Source: Metallyticus violacea (taxonomy: Eukaryota > Arthropoda > Insecta > Mantodea > Metallyticidae). From it: 64,000 bases of DNA. A program made the translations under genes and the position numbers. Positions 31,950 to 43,439 of the stretch are shown here, piece after piece. Numbering within the stretch: the first letter of the stretch is position 1; the number at the start of each line of letters is the position of its first letter. Location: NCBI GenBank assembly GCA_030762175.1, contig CM060834.1, forward strand, positions 32,982,501 through 33,046,500, given 5' to 3'. Under the pieces are notes generated by a model that was given only the letters and a program-made list of their open reading frames with translations, was not told the DNA's origin and did not search any database.

Positions 31950-32700
31950 AAACACGAGCAGTTTTTAAATTTCGGTGTTCAAGTATACCTTTACTTTATA
32001 TAGTCCAATTTCTATAATTTTCAGAAACCATTTTTCTTATTTACTTAAATGACATATACCGAATTTTGTTGTGAAGAAACAAATATTGCTGTCGCTAGAA
32101 CGAGTTTTAAATTTTGGGTTTCAAGTAAACCCCTCCTCTAATAACCCATATTTTTTCTGATTTTTAGAAGCTATTTTTCTTATTTTCTGAAATAGTATAT
32201 ACGGAGTTTGCAAAAAAGCAACTATTAATGCCGCTAGAGGGATTTTTAAATTTTGGATTTAAGGTAAACCAATCCATCCTAATATTACGATTTCACTGAT
32301 TTTCGGAAACTATTTTTCTTCTTTCATTTCAATGGCATAAATAGAATTTCCTTTAAACTTTTTTAAATTTCACCAGCTATAGTGATTTTTAAATTTCGCT
32401 TTTCCCCATTCGTTTTTCAGATATACTCCTAATGGTCCGATTGCTCTGATTTTTGGACACTACTTTTATCAATTTATTTTAAAGAAATCTGCCGAGTTTC
32501 ATAGAAAAAAGCAAAAATTGCGCGCGCTAGAGCAATTTTTCATTAAAAAAAAAAACGTTCGCTTTAGGTTACCCCCCCCCTCCCATTGGTCTAGTCTTGC
32601 TAGTTAACGAACTCCACGAAACTTTTATTAATTTATGGTTATATGAGGTTATATGAGGGGAAAAAACCAAAACAAAACAAAAATTGCGACCGCTAGAGCA
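31950..32700. repeat. Degenerate tandem repeat, period about 140-150 bp, about five units
   Basis: A recurring order of motifs, gctagagc, gatttttaaatttt, aagtaaacc, tggtccgattt, tctgatttttagaaactatt, tttcttattta and gagttt..aaaagcaaaaatt, repeats. Unit starts are near 31960, 32104, 32241, 32384 and 32533, with a last half near 32690. Spacing is 144, 137, 143 and 149 bp. Divergence between units is high, so the array is old. Confidence 0.8.
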
Positions 32701-32710
32701 GGAACGGATA

Positions 32711-34114
32711 TAAACTTTTTTTTTTTTTTTTTTTTTTATTATTTTAGGTGTCTAGTAGGCATGATCGATTCAGGTTTGAATAAATTATAAGCACATATTT
32801 CCATGAATATAACAGCAATAGCTTATTCCCTTCGGAATTCGCTAAAAACCAAATATTGAAAGAAACGCACAAACGCACATGAATGTAATTATTTATATAC
32901 ATGAAAAATTTACTTGCATTTTTTCAAGCTTCATGATTGCATCTTGCAGGGGTTTTAGAAATGGACAAAATGAGATGTTATGTATTTATTTCTTTTAATT
33001 TCCCAGTAATATTCTCACTACCGAATAAGCTACACCACTAATCGAGATACAGCTATTAACATATTTTCATTTCCTCTACTTGTATGCCTACATTATATAT
33101 ATATATTCTTTTAGCTGTTAGTGATTCTGACCTACTGCATATACTGTCAGTTCAAGCGAGTGAAGTATTTTTCAATGACAATCAGTGAAGCAAAGAGAAC
33201 AATTTTCGAAAAAGGGGGCCATCGAGAAGTCACTCCGCAGTCATTGTATAGCCGAGATTTCGCTAAGGAAACTAATTCGGGGGACAGCATTGATCGCATA
33301 CCGAGCGTATAATGATTGTGTTCACTTAATCACAAAGGCTAGCACACACCCGAAAATCCAACGGTGGACATATTAGCTACTAAAAACCGATCTCGAAGGG
33401 AGAAATGTCAGACATGTAGGATTACCAACTTTCTCCTGTGCGGTGCACATCGCTCAAGTGCGGAGAAACTTGTGCGGAGATATACGAAATATCTGCAACA
33501 CACTCTCAGTACTCCGGTGTTGATGGTTGTTACATCTGCTGCTGCTTTACCCAACTCTCATAGAGTAATGTGAGTGCCTATTCTGAAAAATTTTGGCACA
33601 GTATATATATTCGTATTTTTGTTTTTAAAATTAAAACAAAAAACAAAAAGCAAAGAAGTTTTCCTGAAAGTTCAATCCACTTGGTTCTTAATATCTGTTT
33701 TGATTGCTATTTTTAAATGCTTGCACTCTTCAAATTTCCTTTACTTATGATGGTTTTCAAACGCTTCAGTATTGATTTCTACTGTTCATTTTTCGTTTGG
33801 TGAGCAAACGCATTCAAACTCAGGTAGTTCGGAAACAAAACTAATATATTGGAATATACTTCTGAATTTCTGAAGAACTATGTTAAGTTATAGGTCATAT
33901 TGAATGTTTCTAGAAACTAATATTTATAACGATAGCTAAATTGTATTTTGATAATAAACGCAAGTCAGTTTTTAAAACAAATAATGCTTATAAATTAAAA
34001 AAAAAATTTATAGTTGCTAGATATTTATCAATTTAACTGTCTATAAAAGTAATGGATTTAATTCTGCAAGACTTTCGAGTTATCATTTTTGATGGTGTTA
34101 AGTTGTTATTGACG
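32711..34114. other. No gene seen; poly(T) and a short dispersed repeat
   Basis: A run of about 27 T at 32713-32739. Bases 33190-33320 match, in inverse orientation, 38370-38490. Frames at 33121-33573 have no family match. Confidence 0.6.
33190..33320 (+). repeat. Dispersed repeat, copy 1 (of 38370-38490)
   Basis: Shares tagccgagatttcgcta, ggaaactaattcggg and tgattgtgttcacttaat-caaggct with the reverse complement of 38370-38490. Probably a fragment of an unidentified transposon. Confidence 0.6.
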
Positions 34115-34572
34115 CCAAAATGATGCGTTCAACGACTTCAAAAGGCTTTAGAGACAAAGCACTATCAGCAAGGACGGTGCATGACTGTTTTTCGGAATTC
34201 AAATATGAACGTACTTACAACAGCTGCTTACAAGTGACAGAAATATCGACGCTGTACGTTCAAATGATTAAAAAAGATGAGCGGATCATCCACGCCCAGA
34301 TTCGAACATCTTTGGGGATAGGTGAGAGTCCTTCCAAAATCATATTGCTCTGGAGAAACTGCATGCTTGGTGGATTCCACATAATTTGACAGAAGGTGAT
34401 AATTAGAAACAAACATGCGTTGATTGATGCAAGAAAATGCTTAAATAATTCACAAATTCTGTTTTTGATATCATAACAAGTGATGAGACTGCAAAGGAAC
34501 TTCCGAGATGAAGATGAGAGCCAATAAAAGTAAAAAGAGGTTGCCTCAATCTTCCATCGCTCTGATCCTGTC
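34115..34572 (+). pseudogene. Mariner transposase relic, N-terminal half
   Basis: In-order matches across several frames: a CLFFGIQI-like 'WFSEF' box, NIDAVRSN, DHPRPDSNIFGD, LEKLHAWWIPHNLTE (strong: 'KKxCxRWIPHNLT' of mariner) and VDxCKKML. It stops before the catalytic 'GDE', where ITSDETAKELP is a plausible trace. Ends at a SINE-B insertion. Confidence 0.75.
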
Positions 34573-34583
34573 AACTGTGTTCC

Positions 34584-34629
<46 letters not shown>

Positions 34630-34825
34630 TATGGACGCTCTTTAACATCTCAGGTCATCATCGTCCCATTCAACTCAGGGCGTGAAACGGCCGACAAATT
34701 TTGCTCAGAGGCCTCTCTTTCAGGCTTGAGGTTCTTTTTCGTGCCGTAAATGTACGACACGGGACCCACGGCTTTACTTCCCTTCCGAAGGAAGTCATAC
34801 TTAGGATTTTTACGCCCGAAAAAAA
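34584..34825 (-). mobile_element. SINE-B, head truncated, with 11-bp target-site duplication and (ATCA)n tail
   Basis: Minus orientation; starts near ttttttttcgggcgtaaaaa, lacks the tRNA-like head, and ends in about 11 units of ATCA (GATT on the plus strand). Exact duplication aactgtgttcc at 34573-34583 and 34826-34836. The missing head with intact duplication means it inserted as a 5'-truncated copy. Confidence 0.95.
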
Positions 34826-35516
34826 AACTGTGTTCCGAGTGGTATATAAATACCACTTATTCTTTAACCGACACTCTTGGAAAAAGTGCCCACAAAGTAA
34901 CCTCAAAGCCATGTCATCCATCAACTGGCAATGCATCCTCCTAAACTGTGGAAGAGCCAGTAGGCTTTTTGGCGAAAATAATTCAGGCAGCATTGCACTT
35001 CTGTTTCCAAACCATCAAGAGGAAAAAATGTGTGGATTGTGCTTATAATATCACTGAAACCGCGATTGAGACCTTTGAACGAGCTGGTGTCCGAACTACC
35101 TCTAGAAATGTGGGTGCGCTTTGATGACCGGTTCAGTCGAATGGAGGACTACATAAGATTTAAGGAGAAATAGAGCATGGGAATTCCTAGGTACTTAACA
35201 TAAAGTTAGATACACTCAAACTACTAGGTCAATACAAAGCAAGAACATGGCTATGAGGTAAATAAGAGTTGATGTGTGATAGGCGTAAAGGGGGAGAGTG
35301 ATTTGTAGCTCATGAGGTATATACATAGTTTGAAAAGAAAAAGTAAAATTCCATTACAGTTAACGCTTTAATTAATGAATCTGTAACCTCTACGTTTAAC
35401 AGCCTTTCGTTAAACACATTTGTAAGCTGTGGGTATAGCAGTGACGTTATTGAAAAATATACTCAACTCGGAGCGGATTTTAATAACAAGAACAAAGGTG
35501 CCCACACACGTTATCA

Positions 35517-35520
<4 letters not shown>

Positions 35521-35553
<33 letters not shown>
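35521..35553. repeat. (TA)n microsatellite
   Basis: About 16 perfect TA units. Confidence 0.97.
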
Positions 35554-35554
<1 letters not shown>

Positions 35555-36446
35555 TGTGGTTTAAGTTAATGTTTAAACAAGACGATTCCAAGTCTTAGAC
35601 CATAATGCTGATTCGATAAAATGATGGCCATGGAGGTTTATGAGTGTTGCTGCAATTAAACACATCGTTTTGTTTATTTGGTTCGTTACAGTTAACCCGG
35701 TTTTATTACAGTGGCCTATAGTTGGAAGTAAATCAACAGTAGCGATTTTTTTTTTTTTTTTTTTTTTTTTTAGCTTAACGATTTAGTGGAACTACACCAG
35801 GAATTTGTGTAATAGAAAATGTTTGGTGCAACCTGGACAACTCTAGTTATATGCCCAGTTTTACCTTTAATTATGGCAGTGCACCATGCACTACCTTATT
35901 TAATTTCCTAAAGAGATGTAGATAAATATTATACACCTTGTAAATTTTAAAATTAATGATAATGTAGTGTGTGTTAAATATTTCGTATCAAAATGTATGG
36001 TTAGGTAGGACAATCCCTGTGCAATTTTCCATAATCTACCATCTTGTATGAGAATGAGGCTTAGTAACGAAAGGAAAGATCCGGAAGAAAGTATGAAGCG
36101 AGATAGAGATAGTTTTAATGAATGGTGTGAGTAGGATAGTATAACTTATTCCAACTCCTTTGCAAGTGAGGTTAAGAAAGTACAGATACACCCGTTTATA
36201 ACTATTACTAAGAAAGATTATTCTTTTTCATTAAAATAGTTGATGATAAATGTGATGCTGTCCTATCTATGTCAGTTAGGTTTACGGTGTTCATTAATTT
36301 GGAAGTAAGTTTATTTGTTTATTTTAAAAAAAGATTTGTGTTTGCCTGTAGACTAGTTAATTTCGATGTTGAGTGCAGTAGAAGCAAGGAGTTAAAATGT
36401 AACAGATGGAGCATATTGGATAACTTGGCGAGTTGCCTTGCTAATT

Positions 36447-36461
36447 TTAATAATAATAGTA

Positions 36462-36500
<39 letters not shown>
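36447..36500. repeat. (TAA)n microsatellite
   Basis: About 17 TAA units with one AGT interruption near the left end. Confidence 0.96.
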
Positions 36501-37802
36501 TCTTGCTCATTGAAAGAGTGACTTAATTTATAAACGTTGTCAAGGAAAGTTTACCACTAAATCATGCCTTAGATATAGAAAAAGCTGGTAAAATAAATGT
36601 TCGTGTTTGCTATTGGCAGTAGTAGTAGCCATAACCGCCGCTAATCCCCCCCCCCCATTGGGATCTGGGTATTAGAGTCGGTCTTGGTTCAGGTTGTCAT
36701 AATTACCGATAACATTTGCCTTCAACAATTTCTGTTTCATTGACAGGGTTATCAATATAAAGAAAAGATTTTTGACAGGACAAGTTCATTGTTTAATAAA
36801 AGTTGCAGTTGGTCAGCAGATAATGGTCAAGATTTTGCCCACAGAGCACCAGCAAGCGAAAATACTGATGAAAAACATTATAAATAATGCAGAATGAAAT
36901 TGAAAATGGTGTTATATTTAATTTATTGTCCTTATAATTTTCTGAAGAAGTATGGTGAAACAGGAAACGGCGCGTTTAGATAGACTAGTTCATTAGTGGG
37001 GATTATTTTCATCGGTGACATAAATAGTAATTAAAAGGTACCGAAACTGATAGAAAAGGTACTAAAGTTTTTCCACAAATACATAAATACATGAAATCGA
37101 TTCGAGGTTACTAGGAAGTAGCTCTAACGCAAGAACCGTACGTTTTGGGTCCTTGACTTCAACTTTTCGCTGGAATCCAGAAATAAGAAGGAACAGACGC
37201 ACACCGTTCAACAGTTAAGAAGTTGAATTATTCGGCTGTAACGTTCTAATTATAGGTGGCACAGAATTTGCATGTGCATTAATTTCATCGCGACTGAATG
37301 GGCGGGAAAAGTGGAGCTGCTTTTTCTGCATTTTTTTTCCCCCAGGGATATCACGTTATCTGCAGGTTTAAAGCATTTTATAAACTAATTTCATTACATA
37401 ATGAATAGACTAGAAAGTGTGAACATTTGTCACAGGTACCGTGGTAATCGCAAAGCGGGGCCAGTTTTTATCCTACCAGTACTCGTTCTTGTCAAGTCTA
37501 TGCTTTCAGTGTGAATTCTGAAAGAGATAATCATATTTAACAAACAGTATGCATATAATAGCTACTTACGGTTTAAGTGTTAAAAGTGGCATTTTGTTTT
37601 GTGAGTAGGATATTTGCGAAATAAAATCACTTTTATCATCTGTGTCCTACTCTATTTTATACGTTCTTGAATATTTATAAACAAAATTGTAATTATAACT
37701 TTGTAGTAAATCCAAAACTTTGTTTTAAAGAAATATTTCCAGTATTTCTCACTAGGAGGAAGCTTTACATAAATACGCATATGTATAATGTTATCAATAA
37801 GA

Positions 37803-38040
37803 CCAGCCTCGCGGTCTAATAACCACAGTTCCTAACATCTATTTTAGGAGTTCTGGGTTCGACTCCGGGAACTTTCAGAGGGATTTTTCCTTTCATATGA
37901 TGACCCCTATTGTAGGTAATGTTAAGTTCAAGGATCACCATGGTATAATATCTCCTTCATCGGACAACGTAACGGTGCCTATGAGCGTCCGGCCTCAGAA
38001 GTCCGCTACTACCACCACGCCTGGATATAAAGTCCACAAG
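37803..38040 (+). mobile_element. SINE-like tRNA-derived element (family D)
   Basis: Head ccagcctcgcggtctaataa, then gttctgggttcgactccggg (B box). The body gggatttttccttt, ttcaaggatcaccatggtat, gtgcctatgagcgtccggcc follows. Only one clear copy occurs in the window, so the family status is inferred from the tRNA-like head alone. Confidence 0.55.
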
Positions 38041-39922
38041 CTCATGAAAATATTGGTTTAAAATTTTATACTGGCGAGGTAAAATTTACAAATTGAATTT
38101 TGTTTATTATTATATTTTCTTCATTTATTATGCCCCATTGCTGTTTCAAAATGTTATTTTCTCACGCAGAAAGAAGTTATAGTATGTACCGGATCATCGG
38201 TAAGTTCCTCTGCACTGGGGTGATATACACCGCACAAGAGAAAGTTGGTACTCCTTCATTTCTGACATTCCTTCCTTCCTTCGAAACCAATTTTAGCACC
38301 GCCCATCGTTGCTAAGGTTTGAACTGTGGAGTGTGTTTGAGTTTGAGTTGAACTTTCAGTTTGAGCCTTGGTGGTTAAGTGAACACAACAACGCTCGCAG
38401 CGCGGTCAACGTGCCGCCCGAATTCGCTTCCCTAGCAAAATCTCGGCTATGCATTGCCTGCGGAGAGACTTTTTGATGATCCTTTACTTGGGCATGTTCA
38501 GTGATGGGATCAGCTGTAATTGATTTTCTTTCGGCCTGACATGTTGCCAGGATGGTTATTTATTTGAATAAATCTTGAGAAAAACTATGCAATATCACTA
38601 GGGATACTGTTTGATGAATTTTCGAAAGAACCTTGAGAATTGATACATTTTAAAAATATATAATTTGAGTCCGCTTAAATAGATTAATATAATCACATTC
38701 CATTTTAAATAAAAGTTGGTAACACTGGTGTTATAAAAACGTTCCAGTATTGAGTGATATATAAAATGCAATTTCTAGTTTAAGTGCCTTGTATTGAAAG
38801 AACTATATTTAGTACCATCTGTTTGAAAAAGAGAAAGAATTTTCTTAATCACAAAAAAAAGGGAGATTTTTGTTACTGTGCCGAACGTATCTACATAAAC
38901 TGTTTGTCACCAATATTGACATAACTATAATAGTGAAAGATTGTCGTAAAGTAGTGGATTTTCTAATCTGACATAGTAGTCTTAAAGAACGTGCGCATTA
39001 ATATCCAAAGCCACTGACCTAACCACTTATTTGTTATTGCAGTACAATTTCCAACAGCAGCAATAAACACATATGAGAAGTTTAACAAAACATAGTCAAT
39101 TCCTTTCAAAATAGTTTCTTCGTAACAACCTTTTACTAAAACTCTCCATCACACTTGGTAACCTAACTTGAGAACCATGTTGTGTCCATTATACCTGACG
39201 TGCAACCTTACATAACTGATTAGACACATCATCTACTTGTAACGTCACTATAAATAATGAGGGAGCAAATATGCAAACAATATATTGAAGATTTATTATT
39301 TCTTGTCAATAATGGTTGGTGGGAAAAGTAATGAGTGTGCTGCAATGAATGGGTGTGGAGGAATATCTTACCTAATGACGAAATATGTCTGCCTAGCATC
39401 CTTCCAACTACAGAATTTACTGATCTCCATCTTTGAAATCATTGACAGCATAGCGGTGTTTGTAAAATCCCGTCTTTCATACAATAAATTGAGTTATGTA
39501 TTCAACATTCTCTTTTGCAGGGCATTTAACTTTCACAGCAGCTTCTGCGTTGTATTTAAATTTGTTTCTTGTCTTCCTAGATGTTTAATTTTTATTTTTT
39601 CTTTCAGAGTCCTTCTAAAATAATTTAAAAACTGCTTACCGAGTTCATACCAATATGTGAACACAAATGTTACTAGCCGCCATTGCTAGAATTTGACTAT
39701 CCATTATTATCGAAGATGACATAAGTATCTGTTGGACGTATTTGTCTATATTTGGCAAAATGATTATGTGTACATTATGCTTTCTCTAAAGCCGGTACAT
39801 ACCAATTTTAATAGAAGGAGGTATCAGTTTATTATTAGAAATGCATATTCAGCGAGACAGGCTGTACGCCGGCACTGTTTTGCAGATATAACTATGAAGA
39901 CACAAGTAACCATTAGTGACCA
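38041..39922. other. No gene seen
   Basis: Contains the inverse dispersed repeat at 38370-38490. A 112-codon frame at 39285-39623 is AT-rich, hydrophobic and unlike any family. Confidence 0.6.
38370..38490 (-). repeat. Dispersed repeat, copy 2 (of 33190-33320)
   Basis: The reverse complement contains tagccgagattttgctaggg, agcgaattcgggcgg and gttgtgttcacttaac, matching copy 1. It is more G+C-rich than copy 1, as if less decayed. Confidence 0.6.
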
Positions 39923-40075
39923 CTGGCAAATGCCAGGAAGGCACCATGAACTTGGGCCTGGAACGTTTCCTTCCTTTAAAAAATAATCCTTTCCCAATTT
40001 ATCCTTTCGTCTCATGTATCATCAGTGCCCACCGTCTGTGGTGCCTCAGTAGTAAAAACGGGCGTTAAATACTAT
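39923..40075 (+). mobile_element. SINE-A fragment, 3' half
   Basis: From ctggcaaatgccaggaaggc to the tail aaaaacgggcgttaaatact; the head is absent. Confidence 0.9.
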
Positions 40076-40137
40076 TAAAAAAGCAGTGACCATGAGCAAT
40101 GATGATGTTCCAATGTGCTTCACCTTGAGGTAGCACT

Positions 40138-40622
40138 CTTTACTTACACGTACGGACAGTATCGTCCTGGTGCTCCAGTTCCGAGCGGCAGCGGAGAAAC
40201 CCGAATGCCGCAGTTCCGAACGGCAGCGGAAGAAACTGCACTGGAGTCGCAACCAAAATGAAAAATGCATGCGCTTCTAACGCTGTAAGTTTTGCATTTA
40301 TTACTATTTTTTAATCTAACCTAACCTAAAATTGCAACCTGTGCTTGTCCTCCCAAAAGGTAGCATTTATTCTATTAAGAACGGTGTAGCAAAATGATGA
40401 AGATTACAAAAGAAGGGAAAGAGAGAGAGAGAGAAAGTTGAGCCGTGAGGCATCGACTTTTCCATGAACAGCACGACGCTCTAACCAACTGAGGTAAAAT
40501 GCCAATGTTTCTCTCTTGCTATTTTATTTGCCTGCACCTGTTGAAGCAATTTAAGGCTCGGCTTTCTCCGCTGCCACTCGGGACTGAAGCACCAGGACGA
40601 TATTGTCTACGGATAAGTCACT
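40138..40622. mobile_element. TIR element (MITE-like), about 485 bp, with a tRNA-like insert
   Basis: Inverted arms of about 60 bp: gacagtatcgtcctggtgct at 40155 on, and the reverse complement of 40563-40608, gacaatatcgtcctggtgct. Both continue into gagcggcagcggagaaa / gagtggcagcggagaaa. The interior contains a tRNA-like minus-strand sequence. Confidence 0.7.
40435..40503 (-). other. tRNA-like sequence (A box intact)
   Basis: Minus strand: ggcattttacctcagttggt followed by tagagcgtcgtgctg, a textbook tRNA D-arm/A box. Further on agtcgatgcctcacggctca has an altered B box. Probably a SINE head or tRNA-derived repeat, not a functional tRNA. Confidence 0.55.
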
Positions 40623-41098
40623 CTTTCTGCTGGAATAAGCCAATCAGAAACAAACTTTAAATACGCCCATGTGCTTCTTTCTCCTTCTCTCTATGAAACA
40701 TTCATGCAACAAATGGAAACACTCTAAGTTACAGCGAAGGCTCTGAACAGTAAAGCCAAAATGCAAATTGGCTAAAGAGGTAGGAATATAACAGATCGTA
40801 AACATGGAACTACAGAATGTAAGAAAACACATTTCAATAAAATAATCGTTGTGCTGTAGTACTGTAGCACGGTTTCCTATACTTAAAGCTTAGAACTAAG
40901 TCTCTAAGGCTAACCTAAGCGCTAAATAGCTAAGTCATAATATCTGTGATAATTAAATAGACCTAATAGCTGCATTTTTAAGCAGTTCGATAAAAACCGC
41001 TGCGATGAATGAGTAAAAGAAATTTATGAGACATCGAAATAGAAAATTATACTCTTCACTGTTGCCCACTGCTGCTCCGTTTGCTATATTGGATGTTT
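40623..41098. other. No gene seen
   Basis: Short frames only. Confidence 0.55.
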
Positions 41099-42108
41099 TG
41101 TGACCCGTTAAGGTCAGCGGGACGAGAAGGGTTAACTCACCAGAGAAAAACACACGACAGTTTCTGTAAATCACCATTTATTCACTTGATCAAGTTTTCT
41201 AACTGAAGGTCAGAGACTGTCTGCGGAGGCCTGAATTCTGACTGTAGCTTACGTAGTATGCTCATGGCCAACTCACTCAAAACTGACTGTTCTGGATCAC
41301 TAACAAACTCATTCCGTAGATACTTTCTCTGGCTCAATTACTTATCCTTCACAACCAACACATAACTTGCCGATTTTCTTACTGAGTGACTTCCAGTTCT
41401 TACTTCCTTCTGAACGTCCTAACATTTGAATGTTTATTCCTAAGCCCCTCCTTACACGAAATTTAATTCTATATTATTCTAAAAACAAATTGAATTCCGG
41501 GCTTCCTTATTAGATATCAGCTAATATTTATTGTTGTACAGACCGGCTCCGATTCGTGCTATTTTAGACAACATCCATTGGAAATCGTCACTTTTCTCAC
41601 CTACGATCCCATGATTTCTACGGCCGTTATTTTCCCAGAAAAAGCCATTTCGGTATATGCCTTTTAAGTTGGACTTCTAAAGCAATTGCTCTTTTCTTCC
41701 TTAGTTATTTTTAGATCGACCAACCTTCCCATAGATAAAGCAGGTTCCCGACCATCCATTTGCTATCTCTACTTCCTGGCGAAAACCTTTATTGTTGCAT
41801 TGTACTATTTCATATCTGTCATCTTCGATACATTCTCAGAAATTTGCTTTTCCTATGTGCGGCGCTTTACCCTTTTATCCTTTGCCCCGCTATATACACA
41901 ATGCCGCTAACTTTTACTCTGCAAGTGGAAATGACCCTTTTGTTGGTTTACAATATTCGCTTCAACATGTTCATACAGACGGAAAGCAATGATTCTTAGC
42001 CTATCTCTGTCTCTTTCTGTGCTGCCTGACTCAGGTCCACCACCGACATTCCTTCCCTAAGCACAATACAAGAACTCGTCCCTCTCTACATGGGGCTCCG
42101 AATTCCGG
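41099..42108 (+). mobile_element. Possible LTR (about 990 bp) followed by a primer-binding-site-like sequence
   Basis: Begins tgtgacccgttaaggtcagc and ends ctctctaca, i.e. TG...CA. It is directly followed by tggggctccgaattccgg (42091-42108), which starts with the TGG expected of a tRNA-complementary primer site. This block is less AT-rich than its surroundings. No internal gag/pol sequence follows and no second LTR is in the window, so this is a suggestion only. Confidence 0.35.
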
Positions 42109-42537
42109 TTCCATGTTTAAGCTGACTTGGGGATATGTATTTAAATTCTCTTTTGATCTATTTAACTAATTGTCAAATTAGGACAGAGCTATTCAGAAGC
42201 ATCTGTCTCAGAAGCAGAGGTTCATTTAACATCCTGGTGAGACACCATACTTCTTAAAATTTGCTACGTTTTCCTTCATTGATTAAAATGTACACTATTG
42301 CAACAGCCAACTCCCTTCGAGGTTACAAATGGTCTTGAATCTGTAATAGCACCTAGCTATTAAAGAATATTAACAGTATTAAGCAATTTGCCCGTGAAAA
42401 CTGACACGAACCTCTCTCATTAAATGCAGTTAAAATTCCAATAAGTACTTCCTGCAATTATAATGGCCAATGTTGAACCGCTTAAGAGAAATACGCCAAT
42501 GCGTTTAAGCATTAAAATTCTTGCATGTGCTATTAAT
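42109..42537. other. No gene seen
   Basis: AT-rich DNA between the LTR-like block and the TTAA element. Confidence 0.55.
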
Positions 42538-42541
42538 TTAA

Positions 42542-43347
42542 GGTAACCAGGAATTGTAAATCTAACAAATAATAAGCATATACATTTTGCACTGTATCTC
42601 AGAAATTTTTAAAGCTATCAATATGAAATTTTTATGAGATATTAAGAATACTTAACGAAAAATGCTCTGTAAATTTTAATTTTCTAACGCACCTAAAAAG
42701 TATTTTAAATAATTTACTTTCCGATAAGTTAAAATGTTGACATAAATATGCATTTTTCTCAGGTTTGGCTAGACCAATCTTGCTGAAATTTTGCACACAC
42801 ATAATGTATGCAAACCTGAAGTGTGGTAACTAGAAATATGTAAATATCACTATTAGTTGATAAAATAATTCAATTCCAATAATAAATGAAAAATATTTCA
42901 TTTTTTTTTAAATTTGAAGTGGTGTGTAGTAACTATAAATATCTAAATATCACTATTAGTTGATAAAAATCAAGTCCAATAAGAAATGAAAAATATTTCT
43001 ATTTTTTAAATTTGAAAATGAATTTATTTTAAATTAGCTAGCATAGAAATATTATTCTAGTTGCCAGGATAGCATGTTCTCTATAGTTTAAGTGTAAAAA
43101 GTAATTTCAATTCCACCATTAGTTTATAAGAAAAATGCACGATTATGCCACATTATTTTTTTAACAAAATTTTATTTTGGTTTAAAAATTTTATGTGCAT
43201 TAGACAATTAAAATTTACAGAGCATCTTGAGTTAAGTATTCTTAATATCTCAGAAAAAAGCTATATTGATACATTTAAAACTTTCTAAGATACAGTATAA
43301 AATGTATACTGTTGCATTATTTGCTAGATTTACACTTCCTGGTCACC
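42542..43347. mobile_element. TTAA-flanked TIR element, 806 bp, non-coding
   Basis: Starts ggtaaccaggaattgtaaat and ends with the reverse complement ggtgaccaggaagtgtaaat. The inverted arms stay alignable for about 170 bp (shared agatattaagaatacttaac and gctctgtaaattttaatt). TTAA lies at both borders (42538-42541, 43348-43351), the target typical of piggyBac-type elements and their MITEs. The interior has a roughly 105-bp duplication (about 42830-43015) and no coding frame. Confidence 0.85.
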
Positions 43348-43439
43348 TTAAAATTATATGGTGATGGAGAAGTCTGTGTGTCTCGTTTAAGAAGGGCTTT
43401 AATTTAATATAAAGCATTCAGAAAATTGTAATAAATGTT

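Larger units (their letters stand above)
34837..37802. other. Unassigned DNA; no gene seen
   Basis: Bases 34837-35170 continue the SINE target; they have a few short coding-like frames (LFGENNSGSIALLFPN; PLEMWVRFDDRFSRMEDYI) that I cannot assign. Also (TA)n at 35521-35553, poly(T) at 35746-35770 and (TAA)n at 36447-36500. The rest is plain AT-rich DNA. Confidence 0.6.

Noticed and set aside
34670..34993. 107-115 codon frames on both strands around 34.7-35.0 kb
   Set aside because: Most of their length is SINE-B sequence; similar frames appear at every SINE-B copy (e.g. 26050-26328, 22448-22718).
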